DNA from: Streptomyces sp. NBC_00461 | Lineage (GTDB): Bacteria > Actinomycetota > Actinomycetes > Streptomycetales > Streptomycetaceae | Direction: 5' to 3' | DNA: 64,000 nt | Assembly: GCF_036013935.1 (NCBI RefSeq) | Contig: NZ_CP107902.1 | Span: forward strand, 2,947,001-3,011,000 | Shown here: in pieces, positions 8,564 to 15,630 of the stretch | How the letters are laid out: each line of letters begins with the position of its first letter | Numbering within the stretch: the first letter of the stretch is position 1 | Position numbers and translations under genes: made by a program | The notes under the pieces: model-generated | What the model was told of the DNA's origin: nothing | The model's input: only the letters and a program-made list of their open reading frames with translations | The model's database searches: none

Positions 8564-10038
8564 GTGGCCCTGCTTTCGGGATTGGATGCGGCTAGTTCTT
8601 CGACGGCTGCGGGCTGCGGTTCCGCCATGGCTGCGTGGTGCGGCTCCGCCACGACTCCGGGCTGCCGCTCCGCCACGGCCGCGCGGTGCGGCTCCGCGGC
8701 GGCAGGTGCGGGCCGGCCGGTCGCGGTCGCTTCGGCGTGTGGGCCGGCGATGGCCTCGCGGTATCTGGCCACCGTTCCCTCGGCGGCCCGGGCCCAGGTG
8801 AAGTTCCGCAGCACCCGCTCACGGCCTGCGCGGCCGAGCCGCGCCCCCAGCTCCGGGTCGCCCAGCAGGCGGCTCAGTCCCGCGGCCAGCGCGCCCGGGT
8901 CACCCGGGGGCACCGCCAGGCATGTCTCGCCGTCGCGGCCCGCGACCTCCGGGATCGCGCCGCCGGTCGTGGCGACCAGGGGCGTACCCGTGGCCATCGC
9001 TTCGGCCGCCGGGAGGGAGAAGCCCTCGTACAGGGACGGGACGCACGCGACCTCGGCCGAGCGGACCAGGTCGACCAGCTCGGCGTCGGAGATGCCCTTC
9101 ACGAAGTCGACGGCACCCTGGAGGCCGTACCGTCCGATCGCCTGGGCGACGGGCCCCTCCGCGGGCTGCTTGCCCACGACCACGAGGTGGGCGTCGGGGT
9201 GTTCGGTGCGAACCTTCGCCAGCGCCTCGACCAGGAACACCAGGCCCTTGAGCGGTACGTCCGCGCTGGACGTCGTCACGATCCGGCCCGGCACCACGGG
9301 CACGGACGGATCCGGCGAGAAGAGGTCCGTGTCGGCGCCGATGTGGACGACGTGGATCCGGTCGTCCCGTACGCCGAGGTGGTCGACGATCTCCTGGCGG
9401 GAGGTGCCGGAGACGGTGAGGACCGAGGGCAGGCGACGCGCGACGCGCTTCTGCATGCGGGTGAAGGCGTACCAGCGGCGCTTGGACAGCCGCTGCTGCC
9501 ATCCCTGCGCCGCGTCCAGCTCCAACTGGCGGTCCACGGTGATGGGGTGGTGGATCGTGGTGAGGAGGGGCGCGCCGACGTCCCCCAAGAGGCCGTAGCC
9601 CAGCGTCTGGTTGTCGTGCACGACGTCGAACTCGCCGCGCCGGGCGCGGAGATGGCGGCGGGCGCGCAGCGAGAAGGTGAGGGGCTCGGGGAAGCCGCCG
9701 GTCCACATCGTCGCGACTTCCATCGCGTCGATCCAGTCGCGGTACTCGTCGCCCTTCGGGGTGCGGAAGGGGTCGGGCGAGCGGTAGAGGTCGAGGCTCG
9801 GCAGCTCGGTGAGGGTGAGACCCGGGTAGCCCTCGTCGAGGACGGGGTACGGCTGGGAGCCGATGACCTCGACGCGGTGGCCGAGGCGGGCCAGTTCGCG
9901 TGAGAGGTGCCGGACGTAGACGCCCTGGCCGCCGCAGAACGGGTTCCCTTTATAGGTGAGGAGTGCGATGTGGAGCGGTCGCTCGCCGTCGGCGGCGAGG
10001 TCCTCCTGGGGACCCGCCTGACTGGCCTCAGCGGTCAC
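8557..10038 (-). CDS. GT4-family glycosyltransferase, first gene of the KstR-linked operon
   Basis: A 493-residue retaining glycosyltransferase of GT-B fold. The N-terminal acceptor domain has the GGQGVYVRHLSREL loop (about 37-50). The donor domain has the EX7E motif (YEGFSLPAAEAMATGTP, about 338-354). The last 65 or so residues are a low-complexity tail of AEPH/AEPQ-type repeats, absent from most relatives. GTG 10038 has AGAAGGGGG about ten bases upstream. The KstR-type box at 10093-10106 lies 55 bases upstream. Sugar donor and acceptor are unknown. Confidence 0.87.
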   Translation of the reverse strand: MTAEASQAGPQEDLAADGERPLHIALLTYKGNPFCGGQGVYVRHLSRELARLGHRVEVIGSQPYPVLDEGYPGLTLTELPSLDLYRSPDPFRTPKGDEYRDWIDAMEVATMWTGGFPEPLTFSLRARRHLRARRGEFDVVHDNQTLGYGLLGDVGAPLLTTIHHPITVDRQLELDAAQGWQQRLSKRRWYAFTRMQKRVARRLPSVLTVSGTSRQEIVDHLGVRDDRIHVVHIGADTDLFSPDPSVPVVPGRIVTTSSADVPLKGLVFLVEALAKVRTEHPDAHLVVVGKQPAEGPVAQAIGRYGLQGAVDFVKGISDAELVDLVRSAEVACVPSLYEGFSLPAAEAMATGTPLVATTGGAIPEVAGRDGETCLAVPPGDPGALAAGLSRLLGDPELGARLGRAGRERVLRNFTWARAAEGTVARYREAIAGPHAEATATGRPAPAAAEPHRAAVAERQPGVVAEPHHAAMAEPQPAAVEELAASNPESRATC

Positions 10039-10092
10039 TCTGGGCCCCCTTCTGCGTGCACTGTCCCGCGAGATTACGCCGGGACGCTAATC

Positions 10093-10106
10093 TAGAACAA
10101 GTTTCA
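10093..10106. promoter_or_regulatory. KstR-type operator between the GT operon and kstR
   Basis: TAGAACAAGTTTCA matches TnnAACnnGTTnnA, the KstR consensus in mycobacteria, at every fixed position. It is 55 bases upstream of the glycosyltransferase start and 329 bases upstream of kstR, so it could control both divergent units. Confidence 0.7.
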
Positions 10107-10221
10107 GACTTGATCGTCCAGGAGGCTCTGAATCTACCGGCAGGTAGGGGCACGGTGAGCAGTGGATCAGGTGATTCGCGCCACGGCGGACGCCCTGCCA
10201 TGCTCGGTGCGATCACCAGGA

Positions 10222-10399
10222 CCTGTCCGGCGGATCAGGTCGGCTGTGAGATGCGGTTCCTCCTGGCCGACCCGAGCGGGGTCCGGTGCGTGCAGCTGCG
10301 AGGCGGAGGAGGGAGTCGACGCGGAGCGTCGGCGACCGACGACAACGCCGCAGATGCGCGTGCCAGGGCCCGCGACGCCGAGCTGATCCGCCGGACAGG
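10222..10399. repeat. 17-bp perfect inverted repeat spanning the kstR leader
   Basis: CCTGTCCGGCGGATCAG (10222-10238) and its exact complement (10383-10399) enclose 144 bases of what should be the kstR 5' untranslated region or promoter. I see no convincing gene inside. It could fold into a long-range RNA stem ahead of kstR, bind a protein at both ends, or be a relic of a mobile element. Confidence 0.6.
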
Positions 10400-10434
10400 C
10401 CCTGACCCTCACCGACTGTCACGGAACGGGAACC

Positions 10435-11088
10435 ATGCCAGCGCAAGCGAAGGTGGCCAAGGTGGAAGCACGTACCTCGCAGCCGGCCTCCCCGCCCCTC
10501 ACGGAGCGGCAGGAGGCGCGTCGTCGGCGCATCCTGCACGCAAGCGCGCAGCTGGCCAGCCGGGGCGGTTTCGACGCCGTACAGATGCGTGAGGTCGCCG
10601 AGTCCTCGCAGGTGGCCCTGGGCACCCTCTACCGCTACTTCCCGTCCAAGATCCATCTGCTGGTCGCCACGATGCAGGACCAGTTGGAGCACATGCACGG
10701 GACGCTGCGGAAGAAGCCGCCGACGGGTGACACGGCGGCGCAGCGGGTCGCGGAGACCCTGATGCGGGCCTTCCGGGCGCTGCAGCGCGAGCCGCATCTG
10801 GCCGACGCGATGGTCCGCGCCCTCACCTTCGCCGACCGCAGCGTCTCGCCCGAGGTCGACCAGGTCTCCCGCCAGACCACGGTGATCATCCTGGACGCGA
10901 TCGGACTGGAGAACCCCACCCCCGAGCAGCTCTCGGCGGTCCGCGTCATCGAGCACACCTGGCACTCGGCCCTGATCACCTGGCTCTCGGGCCGCGCCTC
11001 CATCGCCCAGGTCAAGATCGACATCGAGACGGTGTGCCGCCTGATCGACCTGACGGATCCGGCCGCGGGGAGTACGTCCCGCGACTGA
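10435..11088 (+). CDS. kstR: KstR-like TetR-family repressor
   Basis: A 217-residue TetR regulator. The N-terminal helix-turn-helix (about 30-75) contains FDAVQMREVAESSQVALGTL and then YRYFPSKIHLLV. This is nearly the signature of mycobacterial KstR, the cholesterol-catabolism repressor released by a CoA-thioester sterol intermediate. Later segments (FADRSVSPEVDQV, WLSGRAS) also match KstR. Exact KstR-type boxes occur in the divergent promoters at 10093 and 13253, and a one-mismatch box at 27447. ATG 10435 follows ACGGGAA. Its 3' end faces a minus-strand TPP riboswitch. The natural ligand here may differ from cholesterol. Confidence 0.88.
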   Translation: MPAQAKVAKVEARTSQPASPPLTERQEARRRRILHASAQLASRGGFDAVQMREVAESSQVALGTLYRYFPSKIHLLVATMQDQLEHMHGTLRKKPPTGDTAAQRVAETLMRAFRALQREPHLADAMVRALTFADRSVSPEVDQVSRQTTVIILDAIGLENPTPEQLSAVRVIEHTWHSALITWLSGRASIAQVKIDIETVCRLIDLTDPAAGSTSRD

Positions 11089-11106
11089 GGCGCACGCACG
11101 GAACCT

Positions 11107-11242
11107 ACGAGACGGGTTCCCTTCGCCGGCATTGTCCGGATCAGGTCCTGGGGGTCGCCTTCCGGCCCTACTGCTGCCTTCCGGCCTCTCAGCCCGACCG
11201 TCGACGTCGGCCCCGGCGGATGCGTCTGCATCTGCGTCTCGC
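11107..11242 (-). promoter_or_regulatory. TPP riboswitch-like RNA with no gene downstream
   Basis: Read on the minus strand, this holds both conserved halves of the thiamine pyrophosphate aptamer: GGGCTGAGAGG (CTGAGA at 11192-11187) and GACCTGATCCGGACAATGCC followed by GGCGAAGGGAA. A closing P1 stem can form between GCGAGACG and CGTCTCGT (11242-11235 with 11114-11107). An extra small hairpin (GATGC-AGAC-GCATC, 11232-11219) is inserted before the core, and the usual GGGGTGC is reduced to GGGGCC. Downstream on this strand lies only the antisense of kstR; upstream is the ferredoxin gene. It is therefore an orphan, or sits in the 3' region of the ALDH-ferredoxin transcript. Confidence 0.75.
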
Positions 11243-11393
11243 CAAAGTCGGCTACTCCGGTGGAACTCCCTCACTCGCCTCGTAGGCCACTTCTAAGGAT
11301 AGAACGCCTGTAAGCCAATGAAACCCCCTGAAGGCTGATTTTTTGGACACCACCTTCTCGTGTTCGGCCCTTACCCCTACTCCTCTTCGGCCC

Positions 11394-11627
11394 TTATTCC
11401 TCCGGCGGAAACACCGGCTCCCCGCTCCCCAGCAGAGTGATCACGATGGCCTCCACCGGGCAGTTCTCCGCCGCCTCCAGAATGCGTTCGTTGGCGTCGG
11501 TCTCCGGCTCGACCGGGTGGGACTGCATGGCGGAGTCGAGGCGGAAGGCGCCGGCGGCCCGGTGGACGCACTGGGCCGAGCCGATGCAGACGGAGCGGTC
11601 GACCTCGACGTGCCAGCGGTCACCCAT
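11394..11627 (-). CDS. [3Fe-4S] ferredoxin
   Basis: A 77-residue cytosolic electron carrier. The cysteine pattern is CIGSAQC (Cys14, Cys20) plus CPVEAI (Cys56). The position between them that would hold a fourth cluster ligand is absent, which indicates a 3Fe-4S cluster as in P450-partner ferredoxins. ATG 11627 starts six bases after the aldehyde dehydrogenase stop, so the two are cotranscribed. Candidate redox partner of the CYP125-type P450 at 27617 (inference from the shared operator type). Confidence 0.9.
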   Translation of the reverse strand: MGDRWHVEVDRSVCIGSAQCVHRAAGAFRLDSAMQSHPVEPETDANERILEAAENCPVEAIVITLLGSGEPVFPPEE

Positions 11628-11633
11628 GGCGGC

Positions 11634-13091
11634 TCAGCCCTCCCAGCCGGCCGGGAGATGGATCATCTTGTGTTCGAGGAACTCGCCGTAGCCCTCGGGG
11701 CCGAACTCCCGCCCCAGCCCGGAGTTCTTGTAACCGCCGAAGGGGCCGAGCATGTCGAGGCTGAAGGTGTTGACCGAATACGTGCCGGTACGGACCTGGC
11801 GGGCGACCTCGATGCCGTGCGCCACGTCCGACGTCCACACGCTGCCGCTCAGCCCGTAGTCCGAGTCGTTCGCGATCTTCAGGGCCTCGGACTCGTCGCC
11901 GTAGGGCAGCAGGCAGATCACCGGGCCGAAGATCTCCTCGCGGGCGATCCGCATCGAGTTGTCGACGTCGCCGAAGAGCGTCGGCTCGACGTACCAGCCG
12001 CGCTCCAGGCCCGGTGGGCGGCCGCCGCCGGTGAGGATCTTGGCGCCCTCCTCCTGGCCGATGCGGATGTAGTCGAGGTTGCGCTGCTGCTGGCGCCGAG
12101 CCACCAGGGGGCCGACCTGTGTCGCCGTGTCCAGCGGGTCGCCGACGACCAGCGCGCTCGCGGCCGTCGCGAAGGCGTCCGCGAACTCGTCGTAGCGGGA
12201 GCGCGGGAGCAGGATACGGGTCTGGGCCACGCAGGCCTGGCCGTTGTTCATCCAGGCCGCCGGGACGACGCCCGCGACGGTGGTGGCGAGGTCCGCGTCG
12301 GGGAGGACCACGGCCGCCGACTTGCCGCCCAGCTCCAGGGTCACGCGCGTGAGATTGCGCGACGCCACCTCCATCACACGCTTCCCGGCGGCCACCGAAC
12401 CCGTGAAGGAGACCTTGTCGATCCCCGGGTGTCCGACCAGGTACTCGCTGACCTCGCGGTCGGCCGGGAGGATCGACAGGACGCCCTCCGGGAGCCCGGC
12501 CTCACGGGTGATATCGGCGAGGATGTACGCGTCCAGCGGCGACTCGGGCGACGGCTTGAGCACCACGGTGCAGCCGGTGAGCAGCGCGGGCGCGAGCTTG
12601 GCGGCGGCCACGAACTGCGGGACGTTCCAGGGCACCACGGCCGCCACGACGCCGACCGGTTCGCGGCGCACGAGGATCCTGCCGAGCACGCCGTCGCGGG
12701 TCTCCTCGTAGGTGAAGTTCCGCGCGACGGTGATCGCCGCGTCCCACACCATCATCGCGCCGAGTGCCTGCGCGAGGACGCTCCAGGAGTACGGCGACCC
12801 GTTCTCGGAGGAGATCACGCGGGCGATCTCCTCGTGCCGTACGGCGATCGCGTCCTTGATGCGGGTGACGACCTCGATCCGCTCGTCGAGCGACATCCGC
12901 GGCCAGGGTCCCTCGTCGAATGCCCTTCGCGCGGCCGCGACCGCCCGGTCCACATCCGCCGTTGAGGCGTGCGGCACGCGTCCGATGACCTCCTCCGTGT
13001 GCGGCGAGATCACCTCGATGACGTCCTTGCCGAGGGGGTCGGTCAACTCCCCGCCGATGAACAGCTGTCCGTGTTCCACGAGCTCGGTCAT
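11634..13091 (-). CDS. NAD-dependent aldehyde dehydrogenase, KstR-linked
   Basis: 485 residues oxidising an aldehyde to an acid. The catalytic cysteine is in NNGQACVAQTR (about 287). The general-base glutamate is in VTLELGGKSA (about 252). VPWNVPQF and the FTGSVAAGK loop are cofactor-binding elements. The C-terminal GPFGGYKNSGLGREFG is standard. ATG 13091 was chosen (MTELVEH) although the frame stays open far upstream. It heads the ALDH-ferredoxin operon and diverges from the metallo-hydrolase at 13302. A KstR-regulated ALDH (Rv0223c) is known in M. tuberculosis, so a role in sterol or terpenoid side-chain oxidation is plausible. Confidence 0.92.
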   Translation of the reverse strand: MTELVEHGQLFIGGELTDPLGKDVIEVISPHTEEVIGRVPHASTADVDRAVAAARRAFDEGPWPRMSLDERIEVVTRIKDAIAVRHEEIARVISSENGSPYSWSVLAQALGAMMVWDAAITVARNFTYEETRDGVLGRILVRREPVGVVAAVVPWNVPQFVAAAKLAPALLTGCTVVLKPSPESPLDAYILADITREAGLPEGVLSILPADREVSEYLVGHPGIDKVSFTGSVAAGKRVMEVASRNLTRVTLELGGKSAAVVLPDADLATTVAGVVPAAWMNNGQACVAQTRILLPRSRYDEFADAFATAASALVVGDPLDTATQVGPLVARRQQQRNLDYIRIGQEEGAKILTGGGRPPGLERGWYVEPTLFGDVDNSMRIAREEIFGPVICLLPYGDESEALKIANDSDYGLSGSVWTSDVAHGIEVARQVRTGTYSVNTFSLDMLGPFGGYKNSGLGREFGPEGYGEFLEHKMIHLPAGWEG

Positions 13092-13118
13092 GGCCGACTG
13101 CCTTCCCGGGAGCTGACT

Positions 13119-13133
13119 CTGACGGTTCATCAG
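13119..13133. promoter_or_regulatory. CTGA-N7-TCAG palindrome upstream of aldehyde dehydrogenase
   Basis: CTGACGGTTCATCAG followed by ATAC lies 28 bases upstream of the ALDH start. It differs from the site at 554 by one base, and its reverse complement CTGATGAACCGTCAG differs from the P450 site at 27582 by one base. Confidence 0.5.
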
Positions 13134-13137
13134 ATAC

Positions 13138-13157
13138 GGGAACTGATACCAGTTCCC
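13138..13157. promoter_or_regulatory. Inverted repeat GGGAACTG...CAGTTCCC, possible operator
   Basis: GGGAACTGATACCAGTTCCC has 8-base inverted arms around four centre bases and lies 47 bases upstream of the ALDH start, next to the palindrome at 13119. It does not fit the KstR spacing, so a different dimeric regulator is likely. Confidence 0.4.
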
Positions 13158-13252
13158 CTCGGAGGAGTCCACAGGCCGCACACCGCCGTCACGGCACGTC
13201 CGCGACGGCGGCGTGGCGGTTCGGGCGTCCGATCGATGACTTGGGCTCCCAT

Positions 13253-13266
13253 TGAAACTGGTTCTA
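13253..13266. promoter_or_regulatory. KstR-type operator in the ALDH/metallo-hydrolase promoter
   Basis: TGAAACTGGTTCTA is an exact match to TnnAACnnGTTnnA, located 36 bases upstream of the metallo-hydrolase start and 162 bases upstream of the ALDH start. It is positioned to block transcription of the metallo-hydrolase and possibly both genes. Confidence 0.7.
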
Positions 13267-13301
13267 GTTATAGTGACGGGAACGCGGCGACAGGGGAGCC
13301 C

Positions 13302-14330
13302 ATGGCACAGGTCAGCGACCACGGCGGCGGTGTGCGGTCCGTCCAGGTCCCCATCCCGGACAATCCCCTGGGACACACGCTCGTGTACGTCGTCGACACC
13401 GATCGCGGGCCGGTGCTGGTCGACACGGGGTGGGACGACCCCGCGTCCTGGGACACCCTCGTCGAGGGGCTGGCAGCCGCCGGTACAGCGGTGAGCGAGG
13501 TGCACGGTGTCGTCATCACCCACCACCACCCCGACCACCACGGCCTGTCCGGCAAGGTGCGCGAGGCGTCCGGGGCCTGGATCGCGATGCATGCCGCGGA
13601 CTCGGCGATCGTGCGGCGCACCCGGGAGACCCGGCCCGGGCGCTGGTTCTCGTACATGGCCGCCAAGCTCACCGCGGCCGGCGCCCCCGACGAGCACGTG
13701 GCGCCCCTGCGCGACGCGGCCCCCCGCACCACCCTGCCGGGCTTCTCCCCCGCCCTGCCCGACCGCGAGATCGTCCCCGGCGAGCTCCTCGACCTCCCGG
13801 GCCGCCGGCTGCGAGCCATCTGGACCCCGGGGCACACCCCCGGCCACGTCTGCCTGCACCTGGAGGAGGAGCACCCGGCCCGACTCCCGGGCAGCGGACG
13901 CCTGTTCTCCGGCGACCACCTCCTCCCCCGGATCACCCCCCACATCGGCCTCTACGAAGACCCCGACGACGCGACCGTCACCGATCCCCTCGGCGACTAC
14001 CTCGACTCCCTGGAGCGGGTCGGGCGGCTGGCAGCCGCCGAGGTGCTGCCCGCTCATCAGCACACGTTCACCGACGCGGCGGCCCGGGTACGGGAGTTGC
14101 TCGCGCACCACGAGGAGCGGCTCACCGGGCTGCGCGCCCTCCTGGTCGAACCGCTCACCGCCTGGCAGGTCGCCGAGCGCATGGAGTGGAACCGGCCCTG
14201 GGCACAAATCCCCTACGGATCACGGAACATCGCGGTCTCGGAGGCCGAGGCGCATCTGCGGCGGCTGGTCAAGCTGGGGCGGGCGGAGGCGGTGACGGGG
14301 AGCGACCCGGTGACGTACGTGGCCGTGTAA
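13302..14330 (+). CDS. MBL-fold metallo-hydrolase
   Basis: A 342-residue binuclear metal hydrolase. THHHPDHHG (about 72-80) is the HxHxDH metal motif. GHTPGHVCLHL (about 182-192) and FSGDHLLP (about 204-211) supply further ligands. A C-terminal helical, winged-helix-like domain (about 260-342, ERLTGLRALLVEPLTAWQVA) resembles that of LACTB2-like thioesterases and nucleases. ATG 13302 is preceded by AGGGGAG. It lies under the KstR-type box and diverges from ALDH. A thioesterase or CoA-ester role would fit the regulon but is inferred. Confidence 0.88.
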   Translation: MAQVSDHGGGVRSVQVPIPDNPLGHTLVYVVDTDRGPVLVDTGWDDPASWDTLVEGLAAAGTAVSEVHGVVITHHHPDHHGLSGKVREASGAWIAMHAADSAIVRRTRETRPGRWFSYMAAKLTAAGAPDEHVAPLRDAAPRTTLPGFSPALPDREIVPGELLDLPGRRLRAIWTPGHTPGHVCLHLEEEHPARLPGSGRLFSGDHLLPRITPHIGLYEDPDDATVTDPLGDYLDSLERVGRLAAAEVLPAHQHTFTDAAARVRELLAHHEERLTGLRALLVEPLTAWQVAERMEWNRPWAQIPYGSRNIAVSEAEAHLRRLVKLGRAEAVTGSDPVTYVAV

Positions 14331-14372
14331 CTCGCTCGCACCTCGTGAGTGTCCCCTGGTACCAACGTCTCC

Positions 14373-15227
14373 ATGGACCCCACGGAGCAACTCCTCGCCG
14401 AACGCGCCTGTGAACGTCTGATCCTCGACCTCGTCCACCGCCTCGACCTCGGTGAACCCGCCTCCGTGGCCGAGCTGTTCACCGAGGACGGCGTGTGGGA
14501 GTGGCCCCCTCCTGGGGACGGGCGGCGGTCCGAGGGACGGGAGGAGCTGCGGGCGTACTTCGGTTCCCGGCCGCCGGACAAGCTCTCCCGACGGGTCATG
14601 TCCAACATCCGGGTCACGGTGACGTCGGCGGACACGGCCGAGGCCACGTCGTACTTCACGACGTACCGCGTCGAAGGCTGGTCGGGCGGCATGGTGCCGA
14701 CCGGGCCGCCGGTCCAGGTCGGCCACTACCAGGACACCTTCCGCCGCGTCGACGACCGGTGGCTGCTCGCCTCCCGGACGCTGCACCTCCCGTTCGGCGG
14801 CCCCACTCCCCGGCAGGGACGCGGCCCCCTCGAACCGGTCAGCACCGACCGTGCTCCCTTCGTCCCCTTCGCCGACGGCAGCCCGCCGCCGCTGTCCCAG
14901 GGCGTGCGCAGCGGTCCGTGGCTGTTCACCTCCGGGCAGGGGCCGCTGGATCCGGCGACCGGTGAGATGCCGGCGGACTTCGGGGCGCAGGCGCGGCAGG
15001 CGCTCACCAATGTCGAGGCGGTGGTCGCGGCGGCGGGCGGCGACCGGCGGTCCATCACGCGCTGCACCTGCTACCTGGCCGACCGGACCCACTTCGCCGA
15101 GTTCAACCGCGTCTACCGGGAGTTCTTCACCGACTGCAGTCCGCTGCCCGCGCGTACGACGGTGGTGGTGCGGCCGGTGCGGGAGGGGGTGCTGGTGGAG
15201 GTGGACGCGGTGGCCGCCCTGGGGTGA
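14373..15227 (+). CDS. SnoaL/NTF2-like domain fused to a RidA domain
   Basis: A fusion of about 284 residues. Residues 1-140 form a SnoaL_4/NTF2-like cone fold (ACERLILDLVHRLDLGEPAS near the start; VGHYQDTFRRVDDRWLLASR near 115), often a hydroxylase, cyclase or dehydratase scaffold. The C-terminal 120 residues are a RidA/YjgF domain (GPWLFTSGQGPLDP, QARQALTNVEAVV, CTCYLAD, then the PARTTVVV arginine motif) of the enamine/imine deaminase family. Starts are uncertain: ATG 14373 or GTG 14349, neither with a good ribosome site. It follows the metallo-hydrolase by 42 bases and may be in its transcript. Confidence 0.8.
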   Translation: MDPTEQLLAERACERLILDLVHRLDLGEPASVAELFTEDGVWEWPPPGDGRRSEGREELRAYFGSRPPDKLSRRVMSNIRVTVTSADTAEATSYFTTYRVEGWSGGMVPTGPPVQVGHYQDTFRRVDDRWLLASRTLHLPFGGPTPRQGRGPLEPVSTDRAPFVPFADGSPPPLSQGVRSGPWLFTSGQGPLDPATGEMPADFGAQARQALTNVEAVVAAAGGDRRSITRCTCYLADRTHFAEFNRVYREFFTDCSPLPARTTVVVRPVREGVLVEVDAVAALG

Positions 15228-15364
15228 GCCGTCACACCAGGAGGGACCGGATCAACTCCTCGGCGTCGCGACCCGAGCCGAGCAGTCTCCCCGGCCTGTC
15301 CGTGCTCCCCGTGGGCCCGAACCTACCCCGCCCGCCCACCCCCGGCGTGCTCGTTACGGGCCGG

Positions 15365-15600
15365 TAGAGTGGCCGGGTCGTCATCACGCCGTACGGGGGG
15401 AAGCCGGTGCAATTCCGGCGCTGACCCTCCCCCAGTGCCTCAAGGGCCTGGGAGGTACCCCCATCGTGAACCGTCCATCGAAGGCGGTCAGCCGGACTGC
15501 CCCGCACGGTCGTGACCGGCTCGCGTGTGCCGGCAGCCTGCCGGTGCACGGCACCGTCGAGGCACACGGAGCCGAGCCGCCCGGGGTGTCCCGTGCTGCC
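15365..15600 (+). promoter_or_regulatory. Cobalamin (B12) riboswitch controlling the ECF transporter operon
   Basis: The aptamer core GGGAAGCCGGTGCAATTCCG followed by GCGCTGACC (15399-15427) and GTGAACCGTC...GGTCAGCCGGACTGCCCCGC (15466-15520) are the conserved B12-box segments as seen in streptomycetes. Further paired arms run to about 15600. It precedes the start at 15631 and should repress the operon when cobalamin is plentiful. A 35-bp palindromic repeat interrupts the core (separate entry). The outer limits are approximate. Confidence 0.88.
15428..15462 (+). repeat. Palindromic repeat inserted within the B12 riboswitch core
   Basis: TCCCCCAGTGCCTCAAGGGC and CTGGGAGGTACCCCC lie between CTGACCC and ATCGTGAACC, where streptomycete B12 riboswitches, as I recall them, read CTGACCCGCAACCGTGAACC. 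A second copy lies at 49386-49422. The two copies differ by a covarying pair (CAG/CTG here, CAC/GTG there), so the hairpin itself appears conserved. Confidence 0.75.
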
Positions 15601-15630
15601 CGCTCCCGCAGGGAGAGGCACCCGCCGATC

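Noticed and set aside
10129..10434. Possible short gene between the glycosyltransferase and kstR
   Set aside because: Open frames are short, have no ribosome site, and give unusual residue composition. The region is better explained as a leader with an inverted repeat.
11161..11192. GGCCGGAAGGCAGCAGT resembles the GGAA-loop signature of bacterial SRP RNA
   Set aside because: The surrounding sequence carries both TPP aptamer halves and lacks the rest of the SRP RNA. The resemblance lies in the variable P3 arm, where GGCCGGAAGGC is repeated twice.
15232..15360. Minus-strand tail encoding GSGRDAEELIRSLLV that looks protein-like
   Set aside because: No start codon with a ribosome site, only about 35 codons before the riboswitch region, and no family I can name. 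It could be a gene remnant but is not supported.
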